Shown: positions 35,816-45,103, numbered from the stretch's first letter. The stretch: 64,000 bases of DNA from CAVYGM01 sp963768025 (GCA_963768025.1 CAVYGM010000042.1:186001-250000); one strand, 5' to 3'. A program made the numbers and translations. The notes: generated by a model from the letters alone, not told the origin.

Positions 35816-35869
35816 TCAGGTGCGATTCACACGTTAATACAGATGAGCCAATACCCCAGAGCCCAACAT

Positions 35870-35902
35870 CCCCCTTGCTCTGATTAAGAGCGGGGGGCTT
35901 TT
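35870..35902 (+). terminator. Terminator-like hairpin after pgl
   Basis: CCCCCTTGCTC and GAGCGGGGGG pair (two-base bulge) around TGATTAA, followed by CTTTT. Confidence 0.6.
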
Positions 35903-36456
35903 GCCAAAATCCTCTTGACCAAGTCTGCTCCACTACTGGTTCGTCAAGGAGGGTTCATAAGTCTGCTAAATCCTGCCCAATGACCGTGCGCATGCCTACA
36001 TTGAGTAGACATCGGACTAGGCAAGGGACGATAATCCCTCCTTTACATACTCTCCTGAATTAAAAATCCGCTTGCTACTCAAAGAGCTACCTCCTTCACA
36101 TTTGGTTCTGAAAACATGACTTCCTAGCGAATGTTTTCGCTCTGCTGATGCTATTATCCCTTCGAGCAAAATTTATGAATTAGTTAAGTTACAAGTAACG
36201 TATATAGATTATGTTCAGAGCGCCCAAGAGGCGAATGATACCTATGTTATATATTTTTTCTTTATATATAATTATATTAAACGTAACACAAATTTAGTGC
36301 CACACTTTTTTATTACTTTCTTTTGATGATTTAACTTATAAAAAAAAATAATTGCTGGCGCCGACACTAGCTAAACAATCCTTAGTAATTGGGCGAAAAA
36401 TGTCAATTATGGAGGTATCTACCTTAAAAACGGTGATACTTCGTAGGCAAATCCCA

Positions 36457-36503
36457 TAATGAGGGTAGCAAAAAAAAAAAAATCTTTTTGGCTACCCTCA
36501 TTA
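36457..36503. repeat. 13-bp perfect inverted repeat with a poly-A loop
   Basis: TAATGAGGGTAGC at 36457-36469 pairs perfectly with GCTACCCTCATTA at 36491-36503. The 21-base loop is 13 A residues then TCTTTTTG, so inner A and T tracts can extend the stem. There is no T run after the stem, so it is not a standard terminator. Confidence 0.7.
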
Positions 36504-36699
36504 AAAATTAGTCCGCAAATAAAAATCAATCTCCAACCTCGCTTTTTAGCATGGTAATTGACCGTACATAAGTAGATGTTCATGTGTTAACTTAAAGCTA
36601 CATATATCTAAGCGTCCCTTACCTCTAATTACTCAACCAACTTCAATATTCTCATTTCATAAAAATTTAAATTATTTAATTATATTACTTTTTTACTAA

Positions 36700-39600
36700 A
36701 TGCGATTTAATCCATTAAGAAAAGCGAATAGAGCCAAAATCCTCTTTTCTGGTATCTTGTTGTGCCTTGTATTTCAATTATCAACCGCACAATCCATTAA
36801 CAAAGTTCTATTCGTAGGGAACGGCATGAGGAGTAAAAGTCCGGCGGCAGCAGCAGCCGGCCGGACTGGCAACCAGCAAATGGCCCCAGGTAGCCAGGGA
36901 AATGACTTTGTACGAAGAGTCATGGCTGAAATTCGTAAGAAGAGCCCAAATGCCAGCTCTAACCTATTGGAAATAGGTGGATTCGAAAAAGACTGGAATT
37001 CATTTAATTACAATCAATTGCCCTCCTATAAGCAACCAGCTGCCGATTTGATCGTAGTAAGGATAGGGGAACACATCAACGATTCTGAAGTCATATCCAA
37101 AAACCTCCGCCAGAGCTATCTGCGGTTGATTGATGCCATAGCAGCGCCAAATTCAAAAATTATCGTTACCAACAGTAGTTGGAAAAATAAAGATCAGTTC
37201 AATGCTATGGTGCAGAGCATTGCTACCGAACGGAAACTCACTTTTGTCAATTTATCCGATTTGGCGGATGTCTCTTCCGATGTAGCCCCGGGATTGGTCG
37301 CTGCCCGAGCAGCCTCCTTTGTCCGGGATCAGGGAAATGATGCCGCTGTCGCAGGCAGAGTCCTGAACTCCGTAGCACCCCTGATCCAGGGGCAGCTCAC
37401 TCCTTCAAAACCTGAATTAGATCTGTCTCATTCGCCAGCAAGAACAGCTGGTACCCCTACCCGGTATCTGAGTTTCTCCCTATTGAATGTATCCGATGAC
37501 GAGAGTTATATCAGCATGATGGAAAAGTTTGCAGCGGCCGGGGTCAACTCTTTCCTGCTCAATGTCAACTGGGACAGAATTCATCGGACTAAGGTAGATA
37601 ACGCAAATTGGGCCCAACTTGATAAGCAGGTAGCCCTTGCCGAACGCTTAGGATGTAAAGTCATGCTTAAGGTATGGGTAGCCCGGCATGATGACGCCGG
37701 GGGATGGTGGCCAGAGCAAACAAGACCGATATCCGGCGATGGATTCAAACGAGGCTTGTTGGGAGGATTTAGTCTTTCGGATGCAAAGGCTGTGGAGGAA
37801 GCAAACGCCTTCATTAGAGAGGTAATGGAACACTTTAAGCCCAAACAACAAGCGGGTCAGATCTTGTGGGTTACGGTAGCGAACACAAATGCATCCGAGA
37901 TTGGATATACGGTAGATGGCTTCGATCCCGAAAAAAAAGAGAACACCGTACAAACCTTTGACTACTCTCAACCCTCCATTCTGGCTTTTCAAGGGTGGGT
38001 GCAGGCTAAATACTCGACCCTGGCAAATACAAACAAAGCATGGGGGTCAGATTATTCCCGTTTTTCGGATATTTATCCTCCCTACACCAAAAACCAACCA
38101 TGGAGCGCGCATCTTGGAAAGATAGGATTAGACTGGTATTTGTTCAGGCACTGGGCGCTTAGAAACGTGATTACAACGTACCGAAAAACAGTAAGGGAAG
38201 TAGATCCAACCTATCGGTATTATCAGGATATGGGTAGCTGTTATGATGGTATGAGCAATGTTAGAGCGACACTTGCTTTTAAGGACCTGTGTAAGGATAC
38301 AGATGGATTGAAGGTAAACGATGCCCCTACCTACCCGCACCGTTTTGCCATGGATCTGATTCGATCCAATCTTCCCGGAAAAATAATTGGCAATGAGGTC
38401 GAAAGAATTTCACCTGATTACCGGTGGTATTGGAAAGACCAGATTGACCAGAGTTTTGAACATGGTGCCGACTGGGTTAATATTTTCGGATTTTATGAAA
38501 ATAATCTGGATGAAATTGGGGGGATTCTCAGGGAGATGTCGGCCAAATGGCTAGAAGCTCCCAAACAAATCATTTCAACTTCTCAAACCATCACTTATAC
38601 ACTGTCGGATGTAATCACTCAGGGCACAAGCCAGGCACAGACCAAATGGCAACTTGAATATGCGGTTTCCAGAAAACCTATTAACGTCATCCTCTTGGAA
38701 GATCTATTAGGAGAAACCACTATCGGTAACTTACCACCGGTGGTAAAAACACCGCTTGCCAGTCAGCAGGCTTCCGCAAATAACAGGTTCGAATACGAAA
38801 TTCCGAAAGAAACATTCACGGATCCTGATGGTCAAATAGCAGGTATCAAGGCCGCTGGCTTACCGACAGGCCTGAGCCTTGTTGGCTGGCGAATTGAAGG
38901 AAATGCGGCAACAAGCGGCGATTATACCATTTCCATAACAGCAACGGACAATCTGGGTAGCCAGGTAACTACCCAATTTAGACTTACAGTGGTGGCCAGT
39001 ACCTCCGACAACGTGTTCAGTTTGTTTACTGCCGGAAATCTAATAACCAGACGCCTACTTCGAACCATACAAAATGGGGATACGCTAAAAGGCGATGCTA
39101 TGAAGGAAATGGTCAACATTCTGGTATCGCCGCGTACGGGGACAGTAGGTAGCTATTCATTTGCTCTGTCTGGCCCTAAATCGACAACTAGAGAGGATTC
39201 TGAAGCCCCGTTTGGCCTATTCGGAGATGATGGGGGCATGGTTCTCCTACCTGGAAAGTATACGTTGACGGTAAAATCTTACGCAAATAACACCTTGCAG
39301 GGTGACCCCGTAAGTAACCAGACCATTGTCTTCGTAGTAGAATACAGTACTTCTACCCCAGTGCCAACGAAGCGCCTGTCCGACGTAGTGGCCAAGCTGG
39401 GGGTGAGCTTTACGCTGAACATCCCCGAGAGCACCTTCCAAGATTTGGGCCTCCCTTTGAACTTCATCAGCATAACCGGCTTACCCGACGGGCTGCAAAA
39501 CTCCGGGGGGTACATTACGGGTACGCCCACGAAGGAAGGCGTGTTCACCGTTAATGTAAAGGGAGGCAATGAGGCGGGGCGAGTCGCCGAAACCACCTTC

Positions 39601-39963
39601 ACTTTCACCGTCACCGCCGGCAACCTCAACCAGCCGCCGGTGGCCAACGGCCCCATCGCCGGCCAGACGGCCGAGGTCAACAAGCCCTTCGGCTTCACTG
39701 TGCCCGACAACGCCTTCAGCGACCCCGACGGGCAGGTCGCCAGCATCGCCCTGTCGGGACTGCCCGAGGGGCTGGCCAGCTCGGGCAGAGTCGTGTCGGG
39801 CACCCCCACCAGGGAGGGGGCCTACGCCGTCACGGTCACCGCCACCGACAACGCCGGCGCCACGGCCAGGCTCACCTTCACCCTGACGGTGACGGCCGCC
39901 GCCGCCGCCGCACCCCGCCCCCCGTGGTCTCCAAGGCCATCGCCGACCAGGAGGCCGACCTGA
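36700..39963 (+). CDS. Giant secreted protein, N-terminal part: SGNH-like, glycosidase-like and Ig-like domains (split by frameshift)
   Basis: Signal peptide (FQLSTAQ|SI). Residues ~31-230 look like an SGNH/GDSL hydrolase, but the nucleophile block reads FVGNGMR where a Ser is expected, and the terminal DxxH block is not recognisable, so it is probably inactive. Residues ~245-640 form a TIM-barrel glycoside hydrolase-like domain (beta-galactosidase/GH42-like: WVTVANTNASEIGY, KIIGNEVERISPDYRWYWKDQ). After residue ~680 come Ig-like/cadherin-like modules (PPVVKTPLASQQ, SDNVFSLF, then 39375 onward). The frame is lost near 39911 by a one-base deletion in a repeat copy, leaving 1087 aa ending with RPPWSPRPSPTRRPT. 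The intact gene would continue to 43370. Confidence 0.8.
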   Translation: MRFNPLRKANRAKILFSGILLCLVFQLSTAQSINKVLFVGNGMRSKSPAAAAAGRTGNQQMAPGSQGNDFVRRVMAEIRKKSPNASSNLLEIGGFEKDWNSFNYNQLPSYKQPAADLIVVRIGEHINDSEVISKNLRQSYLRLIDAIAAPNSKIIVTNSSWKNKDQFNAMVQSIATERKLTFVNLSDLADVSSDVAPGLVAARAASFVRDQGNDAAVAGRVLNSVAPLIQGQLTPSKPELDLSHSPARTAGTPTRYLSFSLLNVSDDESYISMMEKFAAAGVNSFLLNVNWDRIHRTKVDNANWAQLDKQVALAERLGCKVMLKVWVARHDDAGGWWPEQTRPISGDGFKRGLLGGFSLSDAKAVEEANAFIREVMEHFKPKQQAGQILWVTVANTNASEIGYTVDGFDPEKKENTVQTFDYSQPSILAFQGWVQAKYSTLANTNKAWGSDYSRFSDIYPPYTKNQPWSAHLGKIGLDWYLFRHWALRNVITTYRKTVREVDPTYRYYQDMGSCYDGMSNVRATLAFKDLCKDTDGLKVNDAPTYPHRFAMDLIRSNLPGKIIGNEVERISPDYRWYWKDQIDQSFEHGADWVNIFGFYENNLDEIGGILREMSAKWLEAPKQIISTSQTITYTLSDVITQGTSQAQTKWQLEYAVSRKPINVILLEDLLGETTIGNLPPVVKTPLASQQASANNRFEYEIPKETFTDPDGQIAGIKAAGLPTGLSLVGWRIEGNAATSGDYTISITATDNLGSQVTTQFRLTVVASTSDNVFSLFTAGNLITRRLLRTIQNGDTLKGDAMKEMVNILVSPRTGTVGSYSFALSGPKSTTREDSEAPFGLFGDDGGMVLLPGKYTLTVKSYANNTLQGDPVSNQTIVFVVEYSTSTPVPTKRLSDVVAKLGVSFTLNIPESTFQDLGLPLNFISITGLPDGLQNSGGYITGTPTKEGVFTVNVKGGNEAGRVAETTFTFTVTAGNLNQPPVANGPIAGQTAEVNKPFGFTVPDNAFSDPDGQVASIALSGLPEGLASSGRVVSGTPTREGAYAVTVTATDNAGATARLTFTLTVTAAAAAAPRPPWSPRPSPTRRPT

Positions 39964-41939
39964 ACGCCGACTACCGGTTCGCCATCCCGGCCGGCACCTT
40001 CAGCGCGCCGGGCGCAACGAGCATCGCCCGCCTGGAAATCGGCGGCTTGCCCGCGGGGCTCGCCGCCCAGGGCGACGTGATCTCCGGCAGGCCCTCGCAG
40101 GCCGGCGAGTCCACCGTCACCGTCCGGGCCTTCAACAGCCAGGGGGGGTCGGTGCAGACCACCTTCAAGCTCAGGGTGAAGGCGGCCGCCACGCCCACGC
40201 CAGCCCCGCAGCCCCCAGCTGCCCCACAACTAGCTGACCTGATGGCCAAGCTGGGGTCCTTCTTCACCTACAACCTCCCCGACAGTGTGTTTCTGGATCC
40301 GGGGAGCACCTTCACCTTCATGAGCGTGACGGGCCTGCCCGAAGGCCTCCAGGGCTACGGGGGGTACATCGCCGGCACCCCCACGCGGGAAGGCGTGTTC
40401 ACCGTCAACGCCCGCGCCGGCAACAGCAAAGGGCGCATCACCAACATCAGCTTCAAGTTCACCGTCACCGCCGGCAACCTCAACCAGCCGCCGGTGGCCA
40501 ACGGCCCCATCGCCGGCCAGACGGCCGAGGTCAACAAGCCCTTCGGCTTCACTGTGCCCGACAACGCCTTCAGCGACCCCGACGGGCAGGTCGCCAGCAT
40601 CGCCCTGTCGGGACTGCCCGAGGGGCTGGCCAGCTCGGGCAGAGTCGTGTCGGGCACCCCCACCAGGGAGGGGGCCTACGCCGTCACGGTCACCGCCACC
40701 GACAACGCCGGCGCCACGGCCAGGCTCACCTTCACCCTGACGGTGACGGCCGCCGCCGCCGCCGCCACCCCGCCCCCCGTGGTGTCCAAGGCCATCGCCG
40801 ACCAGGAGGCCGACCTGAACGCCGACTACCGGTTCGCCATCCCGGCCGGCACCTTCAGCGCGCCGGGCGCAACGAGCATCGCCCGCCTGGAAATCGGCGG
40901 CTTGCCCGCGGGGCTCGCCGCCCAGGGCGACGTGATCTCCGGCAGGCCCTCGCAGGCCGGCGAGTCCACCGTCACCGTCCGGGCCTTCAACAGCCAGGGG
41001 GGGTCGGTGCAGACCACCTTCAAGCTCAGGGTGAAGGCGGCCGCCACGCCCACGCCAGCCCCGCAGCCCCCAGCTGCCCCACAACTAGCTGACCTGACGG
41101 CCAAGCTGGGGTCCTTCTTCACCTACAACCTCCCCGACAGTGTGTTTCTGGATCCGGGGAGCACCTTCACCTTCATGAGCGTGACGGGCCTGCCCGAAGG
41201 CCTCCAGGGCTACGGGGGGTACATCGCCGGCACCCCCACGCGGGAAGGCGTGTTCACCGTCAACGCCCGCGCCGGCAACAGCAAAGGGCGCATCACCAAC
41301 ATCAGCTTCAAGTTCACCGTCACCGCCGGCAACCTCAACCAGCCGCCGGTGGCCAACGGCCCCATCGCCGGCCAGACGGCCGAGGTCAACAAGCCCTTCG
41401 GCTTCACTGTGCCCGACAACGCCTTCAGCGACCCCGACGGGCAGGTCGCCAGCATCGCCCTGTCGGGACTGCCCGAGGGGCTGGCCAGCTCGGGCAGAGT
41501 CGTGTCGGGCACCCCCACCAGGGAGGGGGCCTACGCCGTCACGGTCACCGCCACCGACAACGCCGGCGCCACGGCCAGGCTCACCTTCACCCTGACGGTG
41601 ACGGCCGCCGCCGCCGCCGCCACCCCGCCCCCCGTGGTCTCCAAGGCCATCGCCGACCAGGAGGCCGACCTGAACGCCGACTACCGGTTCGCCATCCCGG
41701 CCGGCACCTTCAGCGCGCCGGGCGCAACGAGCATCGCCCGCCTGGAAATCGGCGGCTTGCCCGCGGGGCTCGCCGCCCAGGGCGACGTGATCTCCGGCAG
41801 GCCCTCGCAGGCCGGCGAGTCCACCGTCACCGTCCGGGCCTTCAACAGCCAGGGGGGGTCGGTGCAGACCACCTTCAAGCTCAGGGTGAAGGCGGCCGCC
41901 ACGCCCACGCCAGCCCCGCAGCCCCCAGCTGCCCCACAA
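39375..41939 (+). repeat. Three 855-bp GC-rich tandem coding repeats
   Basis: Units of 855 bp (285 aa), roughly 39375-40229, 40230-41084 and 41085-41939. Each encodes three Ig-like/cadherin-like modules, including SDPDGQVASIALSGLPEGL and GATSIARLEIGGLPAGL, joined by Ala/Pro linkers (AAAAATPPP, TPTPAPQPPAAPQ). Units 2 and 3 are almost identical at the DNA level (I see differences such as ATG/ACG at 40242 and GTG/GTC at 40783). From about 39600 unit 1 matches them too; its first module is a diverged version. The block is far richer in GC than the surrounding gene. Its antisense frames are open by chance. Confidence 0.92.
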
Positions 41940-43370
41940 CTAGCTGACCTGACGGCCAAGCTGGGGGTGAGTTTCACCCTGAACATCCCCGAGAGTACCT
42001 TCCAAGATTTGGGCCTCCCCCTCAATTTTATCAGTGTGACGGGCCTGCCTAACGGGCTGCAAAACTCCGGGGGGTACATCACGGGTACGCCCACGAAGGA
42101 AGGCGTATTCACGGTCAACGTGAAAGGAGGGAATGAGGCGGGGCGCGTTGCCGAAACCTCCTTCAAGTTCACCATTACTACCGGTAATTTGCCGCCGATA
42201 GTCAAAGGTTCAGTTCCCACCCGAACGGCCGAACTCAACAAGCCTTATACCTACACGCTACCTGATAACCTTTTTGCAGACTCCGACGGTCAGATTACGA
42301 GCATCACCCTATCGGGTCTGCCAGAAGGCTTAACCAGCTCAGGACAGGTAATTTCGGGTACCCCTACCAAGGAAGGTACCTACACCATCACGGTGACTGC
42401 TACCGACAATCTTGGCGCTTCCGTGAAGCTGACGTTTACACTCAATGTAATAAAGGAAAATAAGGCCCCCGTTCTGACTAAGCCCGTTTCGGATCTGGAG
42501 CTAATAATGGGACAAGTGTTCTATTTTGATGTAGCTAGCTATTTTAGTGATCCGGATGGTGCCATCTCGACTATATACTATGCTGCCACTTTGCCACCGG
42601 GCATAACCGCCAATGGATCGGTAATAGCCGGTAATCCAACGGCTGTGGGCGAATACGTTGTAAAGGTGTTTGCAAAAGACGATTTAGGGGCCACTATTGA
42701 GGTTACGTTTAAAATTGTTGTGAAAAAACCTGAACTACGCCTATTTCTATACCAGGCAGATAGTGAGCCCCTCAAGCAGCTCCGCGAAATCAACAACGCG
42801 GATGCTATTCCCCGGAGGACGTTACCATCAGCACTTACTATGTTTATAGAAAGCAATGCGGAAATTACCATGGTTTCATTCGATCTAACCGGTCCAACGA
42901 ACCAAAACATGATTGATGATAAAAAGCCTTTTGGACTGTATGGGGACGGAGGAAGCTTTAGTCCTAAAAACGGAACTTATAAGCTTAGGATAGTTGCCTA
43001 CCGCAACGGCACCGAGGTCGTAAACCGCTTCATCCAGTTTGATATCGTTCCGGGCAGTGGGCGGATGGGAGTAGAGGAGTTCTATCCGCTGGTCGAGACA
43101 GAACTTTGGAAACCCTACCCCAATCCATTCAATGACCACATTCGGGTACAAACTACTCCAAATGGGGACACGAAGTTGCGGAGTGTGGAGGTGTATTCGA
43201 GCGAAGGCAAGGTGGTCCCATTGAGCAATTCAAAGTGGCGAATGGATCAGACGATTCTGAATGTTGATCTTTCAGAAACTGCTTCTACGCCAGGGCTGTA
43301 CCTGCTGAAAATTACCGATGAAAATGGGGAGCAGAAAGTGCTGCGAATCCTCAAAGATCCGGTAAAGTGA
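39924..43370 (+). CDS. Giant secreted protein, C-terminal part: Ig-like repeats and T9SS sorting domain
   Basis: Continuation of the gene begun at 36700, in the next frame (apparent GTG start 39924, mid-module, no signal peptide of its own). It carries the tandem GC-rich repeat units, then a diverged Ig-like module near 41940 resembling the one at 39375, further cadherin-like modules (VKGSVPTRTAELNKPYTYTLPDN; APVLTKPVSDLELIMGQ) in ordinary codon usage, and a C-terminal Type IX secretion sorting domain of ~90 residues (ELWKPYPNPFNDHIRV ... PGLYLLKITDENGEQKVLRILK). If the frameshift is real, this half would not be exported and the N-terminal half would lack the T9SS signal. If it is an error, the product is a ~2,220-aa cell-surface adhesin or glycosidase. 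Confidence 0.85.
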   Translation: MVSKAIADQEADLNADYRFAIPAGTFSAPGATSIARLEIGGLPAGLAAQGDVISGRPSQAGESTVTVRAFNSQGGSVQTTFKLRVKAAATPTPAPQPPAAPQLADLMAKLGSFFTYNLPDSVFLDPGSTFTFMSVTGLPEGLQGYGGYIAGTPTREGVFTVNARAGNSKGRITNISFKFTVTAGNLNQPPVANGPIAGQTAEVNKPFGFTVPDNAFSDPDGQVASIALSGLPEGLASSGRVVSGTPTREGAYAVTVTATDNAGATARLTFTLTVTAAAAAATPPPVVSKAIADQEADLNADYRFAIPAGTFSAPGATSIARLEIGGLPAGLAAQGDVISGRPSQAGESTVTVRAFNSQGGSVQTTFKLRVKAAATPTPAPQPPAAPQLADLTAKLGSFFTYNLPDSVFLDPGSTFTFMSVTGLPEGLQGYGGYIAGTPTREGVFTVNARAGNSKGRITNISFKFTVTAGNLNQPPVANGPIAGQTAEVNKPFGFTVPDNAFSDPDGQVASIALSGLPEGLASSGRVVSGTPTREGAYAVTVTATDNAGATARLTFTLTVTAAAAAATPPPVVSKAIADQEADLNADYRFAIPAGTFSAPGATSIARLEIGGLPAGLAAQGDVISGRPSQAGESTVTVRAFNSQGGSVQTTFKLRVKAAATPTPAPQPPAAPQLADLTAKLGVSFTLNIPESTFQDLGLPLNFISVTGLPNGLQNSGGYITGTPTKEGVFTVNVKGGNEAGRVAETSFKFTITTGNLPPIVKGSVPTRTAELNKPYTYTLPDNLFADSDGQITSITLSGLPEGLTSSGQVISGTPTKEGTYTITVTATDNLGASVKLTFTLNVIKENKAPVLTKPVSDLELIMGQVFYFDVASYFSDPDGAISTIYYAATLPPGITANGSVIAGNPTAVGEYVVKVFAKDDLGATIEVTFKIVVKKPELRLFLYQADSEPLKQLREINNADAIPRRTLPSALTMFIESNAEITMVSFDLTGPTNQNMIDDKKPFGLYGDGGSFSPKNGTYKLRIVAYRNGTEVVNRFIQFDIVPGSGRMGVEEFYPLVETELWKPYPNPFNDHIRVQTTPNGDTKLRSVEVYSSEGKVVPLSNSKWRMDQTILNVDLSETASTPGLYLLKITDENGEQKVLRILKDPVK

Positions 43371-43421
43371 GACCGTAAAGCAAACTGCTGATAATTGAAT
43401 GTTCCACCAACCCATGCATTG

Positions 43422-44255
43422 TTATTCATGAAAACGAAGAAGCCCCGACATGGGGCTTTTTTGTATACTACCCAGCCGCAACCCTTTTTCATCCAGGAGT
43501 TGCCCAAGGATATCTTGAAAATAAAAAGCAACTGAGCCCGTAAAGTGAACAGGTAAAATACGGGCATCTGTGTGCTTGCAAACGTACATATCCAGAAATG
43601 TCCCAAATGCATTTTTTACTACTAAGTGGACATAGGGGTCGGACAAATGCTGGCTCAAAAAAGGAGCAAAAGTGGCAAAAAAGCGATTGGGAAAGGGTTG
43701 CTTGTAGGATCGCTCCAGCACCATCAGGCGCGATACTTCCGGATAGGACTCCCGGAAAGCCTGGTGAAGTTCCTTGGGTAGTTCATTATGCAGATACCTG
43801 ACCACCAGTTGTTTTCCCAAGTAGCCGCCGCTTCCTTCGTCACCAAGCCAAAACCCCAGCGATCCGATGTTGTTGGCAATTTGATGACCATCGTACTGGC
43901 AGTTGTTCGAGCCTGTTCCCAGAATACACGCGATGCCCGCCTGCCGTCCGCACAAAGCCCGGGCCGCTGCCAGCAGGTCACTCTGTACCTCTATACGTTC
44001 CGCGGATTCAAACACAGCGGCCAAAGCTTCCTTGACCGGGAGGCTGGTGACTTCGTCGGCGCAGCCGGCGCCGTAAAAAAATATTTGCCGGATGGTACCC
44101 TTTACTTTCGGTAGTACCTCCCGCCGCAGGGTGTCGGCGATCACCTCTTTTGTCTGGTAAAAGGGATTGATCCCAGCCGATTGAAAAGTGCTGGTGCGCG
44201 CACCAGTGACCAGCCAGTCGGTCTTTGTGGAGCCACTATCGGCTAGTAGTATCAT
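43422..44255 (-). CDS. BadF/BadG-type ATPase, N-acetylglucosamine kinase-like
   Basis: A 277-aa ASKHA-fold kinase: MILLADSGSTKTDWLV (phosphate-1 motif), IACILGTGSNNCQYDGHQI (phosphate-2) and LGFWLGDEGSGGYLGKQLV, the signature of the short N-acetylglucosamine kinase-like branch. It probably phosphorylates an amino sugar in peptidoglycan or chitin recycling. It overlaps the cytochrome b5-like gene by 20 bases and converges with the giant protein gene, whose terminator lies inside its last codons. Confidence 0.87.
   Translation of the reverse strand: MILLADSGSTKTDWLVTGARTSTFQSAGINPFYQTKEVIADTLRREVLPKVKGTIRQIFFYGAGCADEVTSLPVKEALAAVFESAERIEVQSDLLAAARALCGRQAGIACILGTGSNNCQYDGHQIANNIGSLGFWLGDEGSGGYLGKQLVVRYLHNELPKELHQAFRESYPEVSRLMVLERSYKQPFPNRFFATFAPFLSQHLSDPYVHLVVKNAFGTFLDMYVCKHTDARILPVHFTGSVAFYFQDILGQLLDEKGLRLGSIQKSPMSGLLRFHE
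43440..43462 (+). terminator. Terminator of the giant protein gene, inside the BadF coding end
   Basis: AAGCCCC-GACAT-GGGGCTT followed by TTTT on the plus strand, 70 bases after the stop at 43370. It overlaps the last 13 codons of the convergent BadF-type gene. Confidence 0.8.
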
Positions 44256-44493
44256 TTTTTAGCTTTCCGATTAGATTAAAACGCTCAAAAACCTGATCCG
44301 TATGGGGGGCATCCGGCAGTTCGTCCGTAAGATCCTGCCCCGCCCAATGCTCGTAATGATGCCCGTTTCGCCAGAGGCGGGAGGACGACACATCGTAGAT
44401 AAGTCCCTGATAGGCACACCATATTTCCTCACGATCCTGGCCATTTCGTAAGGCAAGTTGAGCGCGGGAATATTCTTTGATACTACTATCCAC
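44236..44493 (-). CDS. Cytochrome b5-like haem-binding protein
   Basis: An 85-aa protein with a short cytochrome b5-like haem/steroid-binding fold: EYSRAQLALRNGQDREEIWCAYQGLIYDVSSSRLWRNGHHYEHWAGQDLTDELPDAPH. The YQGLIYDVSSS...W and H-x-x-AGQDLTDEL patterns match the bacterial 'predicted haem/steroid binding protein' group. No signal or anchor, so cytoplasmic. It starts upstream of, and overlaps, the BadF-type kinase gene, so they are co-transcribed. Role unknown. Confidence 0.85.
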   Translation of the reverse strand: MDSSIKEYSRAQLALRNGQDREEIWCAYQGLIYDVSSSRLWRNGHHYEHWAGQDLTDELPDAPHTDQVFERFNLIGKLKNDTTSR

Positions 44494-44635
44494 GGGAACT
44501 GTTTTTGGTTGGTATTTTTTTGTAATGTGCCGGTAAATGTAGAAATTGTAGTTGGTTTTTGAATAACCGGTTCAAGTGGATATGTAAAAACATAAATATT
44601 TCGTTATTTTGGAGAAATAATTAATTGATTAGGAG

Positions 44636-45082
44636 ATGAGAAAATTTCAACCCATTGTTTGGACTCTATTCGTAGCGATCGGTTTGCTTTCGACAAGCTG
44701 CAAGAAAGATCCACCACCACTTTCTGAACGTATCGCCAAGGCTTGGTCTGCTGGTACCATTCGGGAAGGAAGTACTGTAGTATTTACAAAAGGGGGAGCC
44801 AGTAACGCAAAGCCCGGCTACTCAAATTGGAAACTTGTGCTGAGCAGTTCGGGTACGGTAACGTATACCGAATTTGATGGCACTGTATTTACGGGTCAAT
44901 GGGAGTTGAGTGGAGATAAGAAGTTGATTTTAAAGAATCTGACTCCTCAACCTACCGGTACTTCGGGAACTATTGAGTTTGATATTACGTCTTTTGAGGA
45001 CACTATGATGACCCTTACCCGTACCACTTCCAGCGTCAAAACCGGAGGTACTGTCAATCAATACACGCTTTCGAATCCGTAA
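44636..45082 (+). CDS. Lipocalin-like lipoprotein
   Basis: A 148-aa lipoprotein (leader ending GLLSTSC, Cys ~22). A single small beta-barrel-like domain follows: SERIAKAWSAGTIREGSTVVFTKGG, WKLVLSSSGTVTYTEFDGTVFTGQWELSGDKKLILKNL, the W-G-G pattern of Bacteroidota lipocalin-like proteins. Ligand unknown. It ends at a strong terminator just before thiL. Confidence 0.78.
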   Translation: MRKFQPIVWTLFVAIGLLSTSCKKDPPPLSERIAKAWSAGTIREGSTVVFTKGGASNAKPGYSNWKLVLSSSGTVTYTEFDGTVFTGQWELSGDKKLILKNLTPQPTGTSGTIEFDITSFEDTMMTLTRTTSSVKTGGTVNQYTLSNP

Positions 45083-45103
45083 AAGCATTAAAATAATTAA
45101 TGG

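Larger units (their letters stand above)
35816..36699 (+). other. 884-bp AT-rich intergenic region
   Basis: No credible gene. It contains the pgl terminator hairpin (35870) and the A-tract inverted repeat at 36457. The stretch 36200-36700 is very AT-rich, as expected upstream of a regulated secreted-protein gene, but no clean TAnnTTTG promoter is near the start at 36700. Confidence 0.4.

Noticed and set aside
40230..41939. Two 284-aa antisense ORFs on the minus strand inside the repeat block
   Set aside because: They are an exact by-product of the GC-rich repeat: both frames are open because stop codons are rare, composition is Gly/Arg-rich low complexity, and they repeat at 855 bp like the sense gene.
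36700..43370. Phase variation or programmed frameshift as the certain explanation of the split gene
   Set aside because: The lost base is not in a long homopolymer and no slippery heptamer with pseudoknot is apparent; assembly error is at least as likely, so I only flag it.
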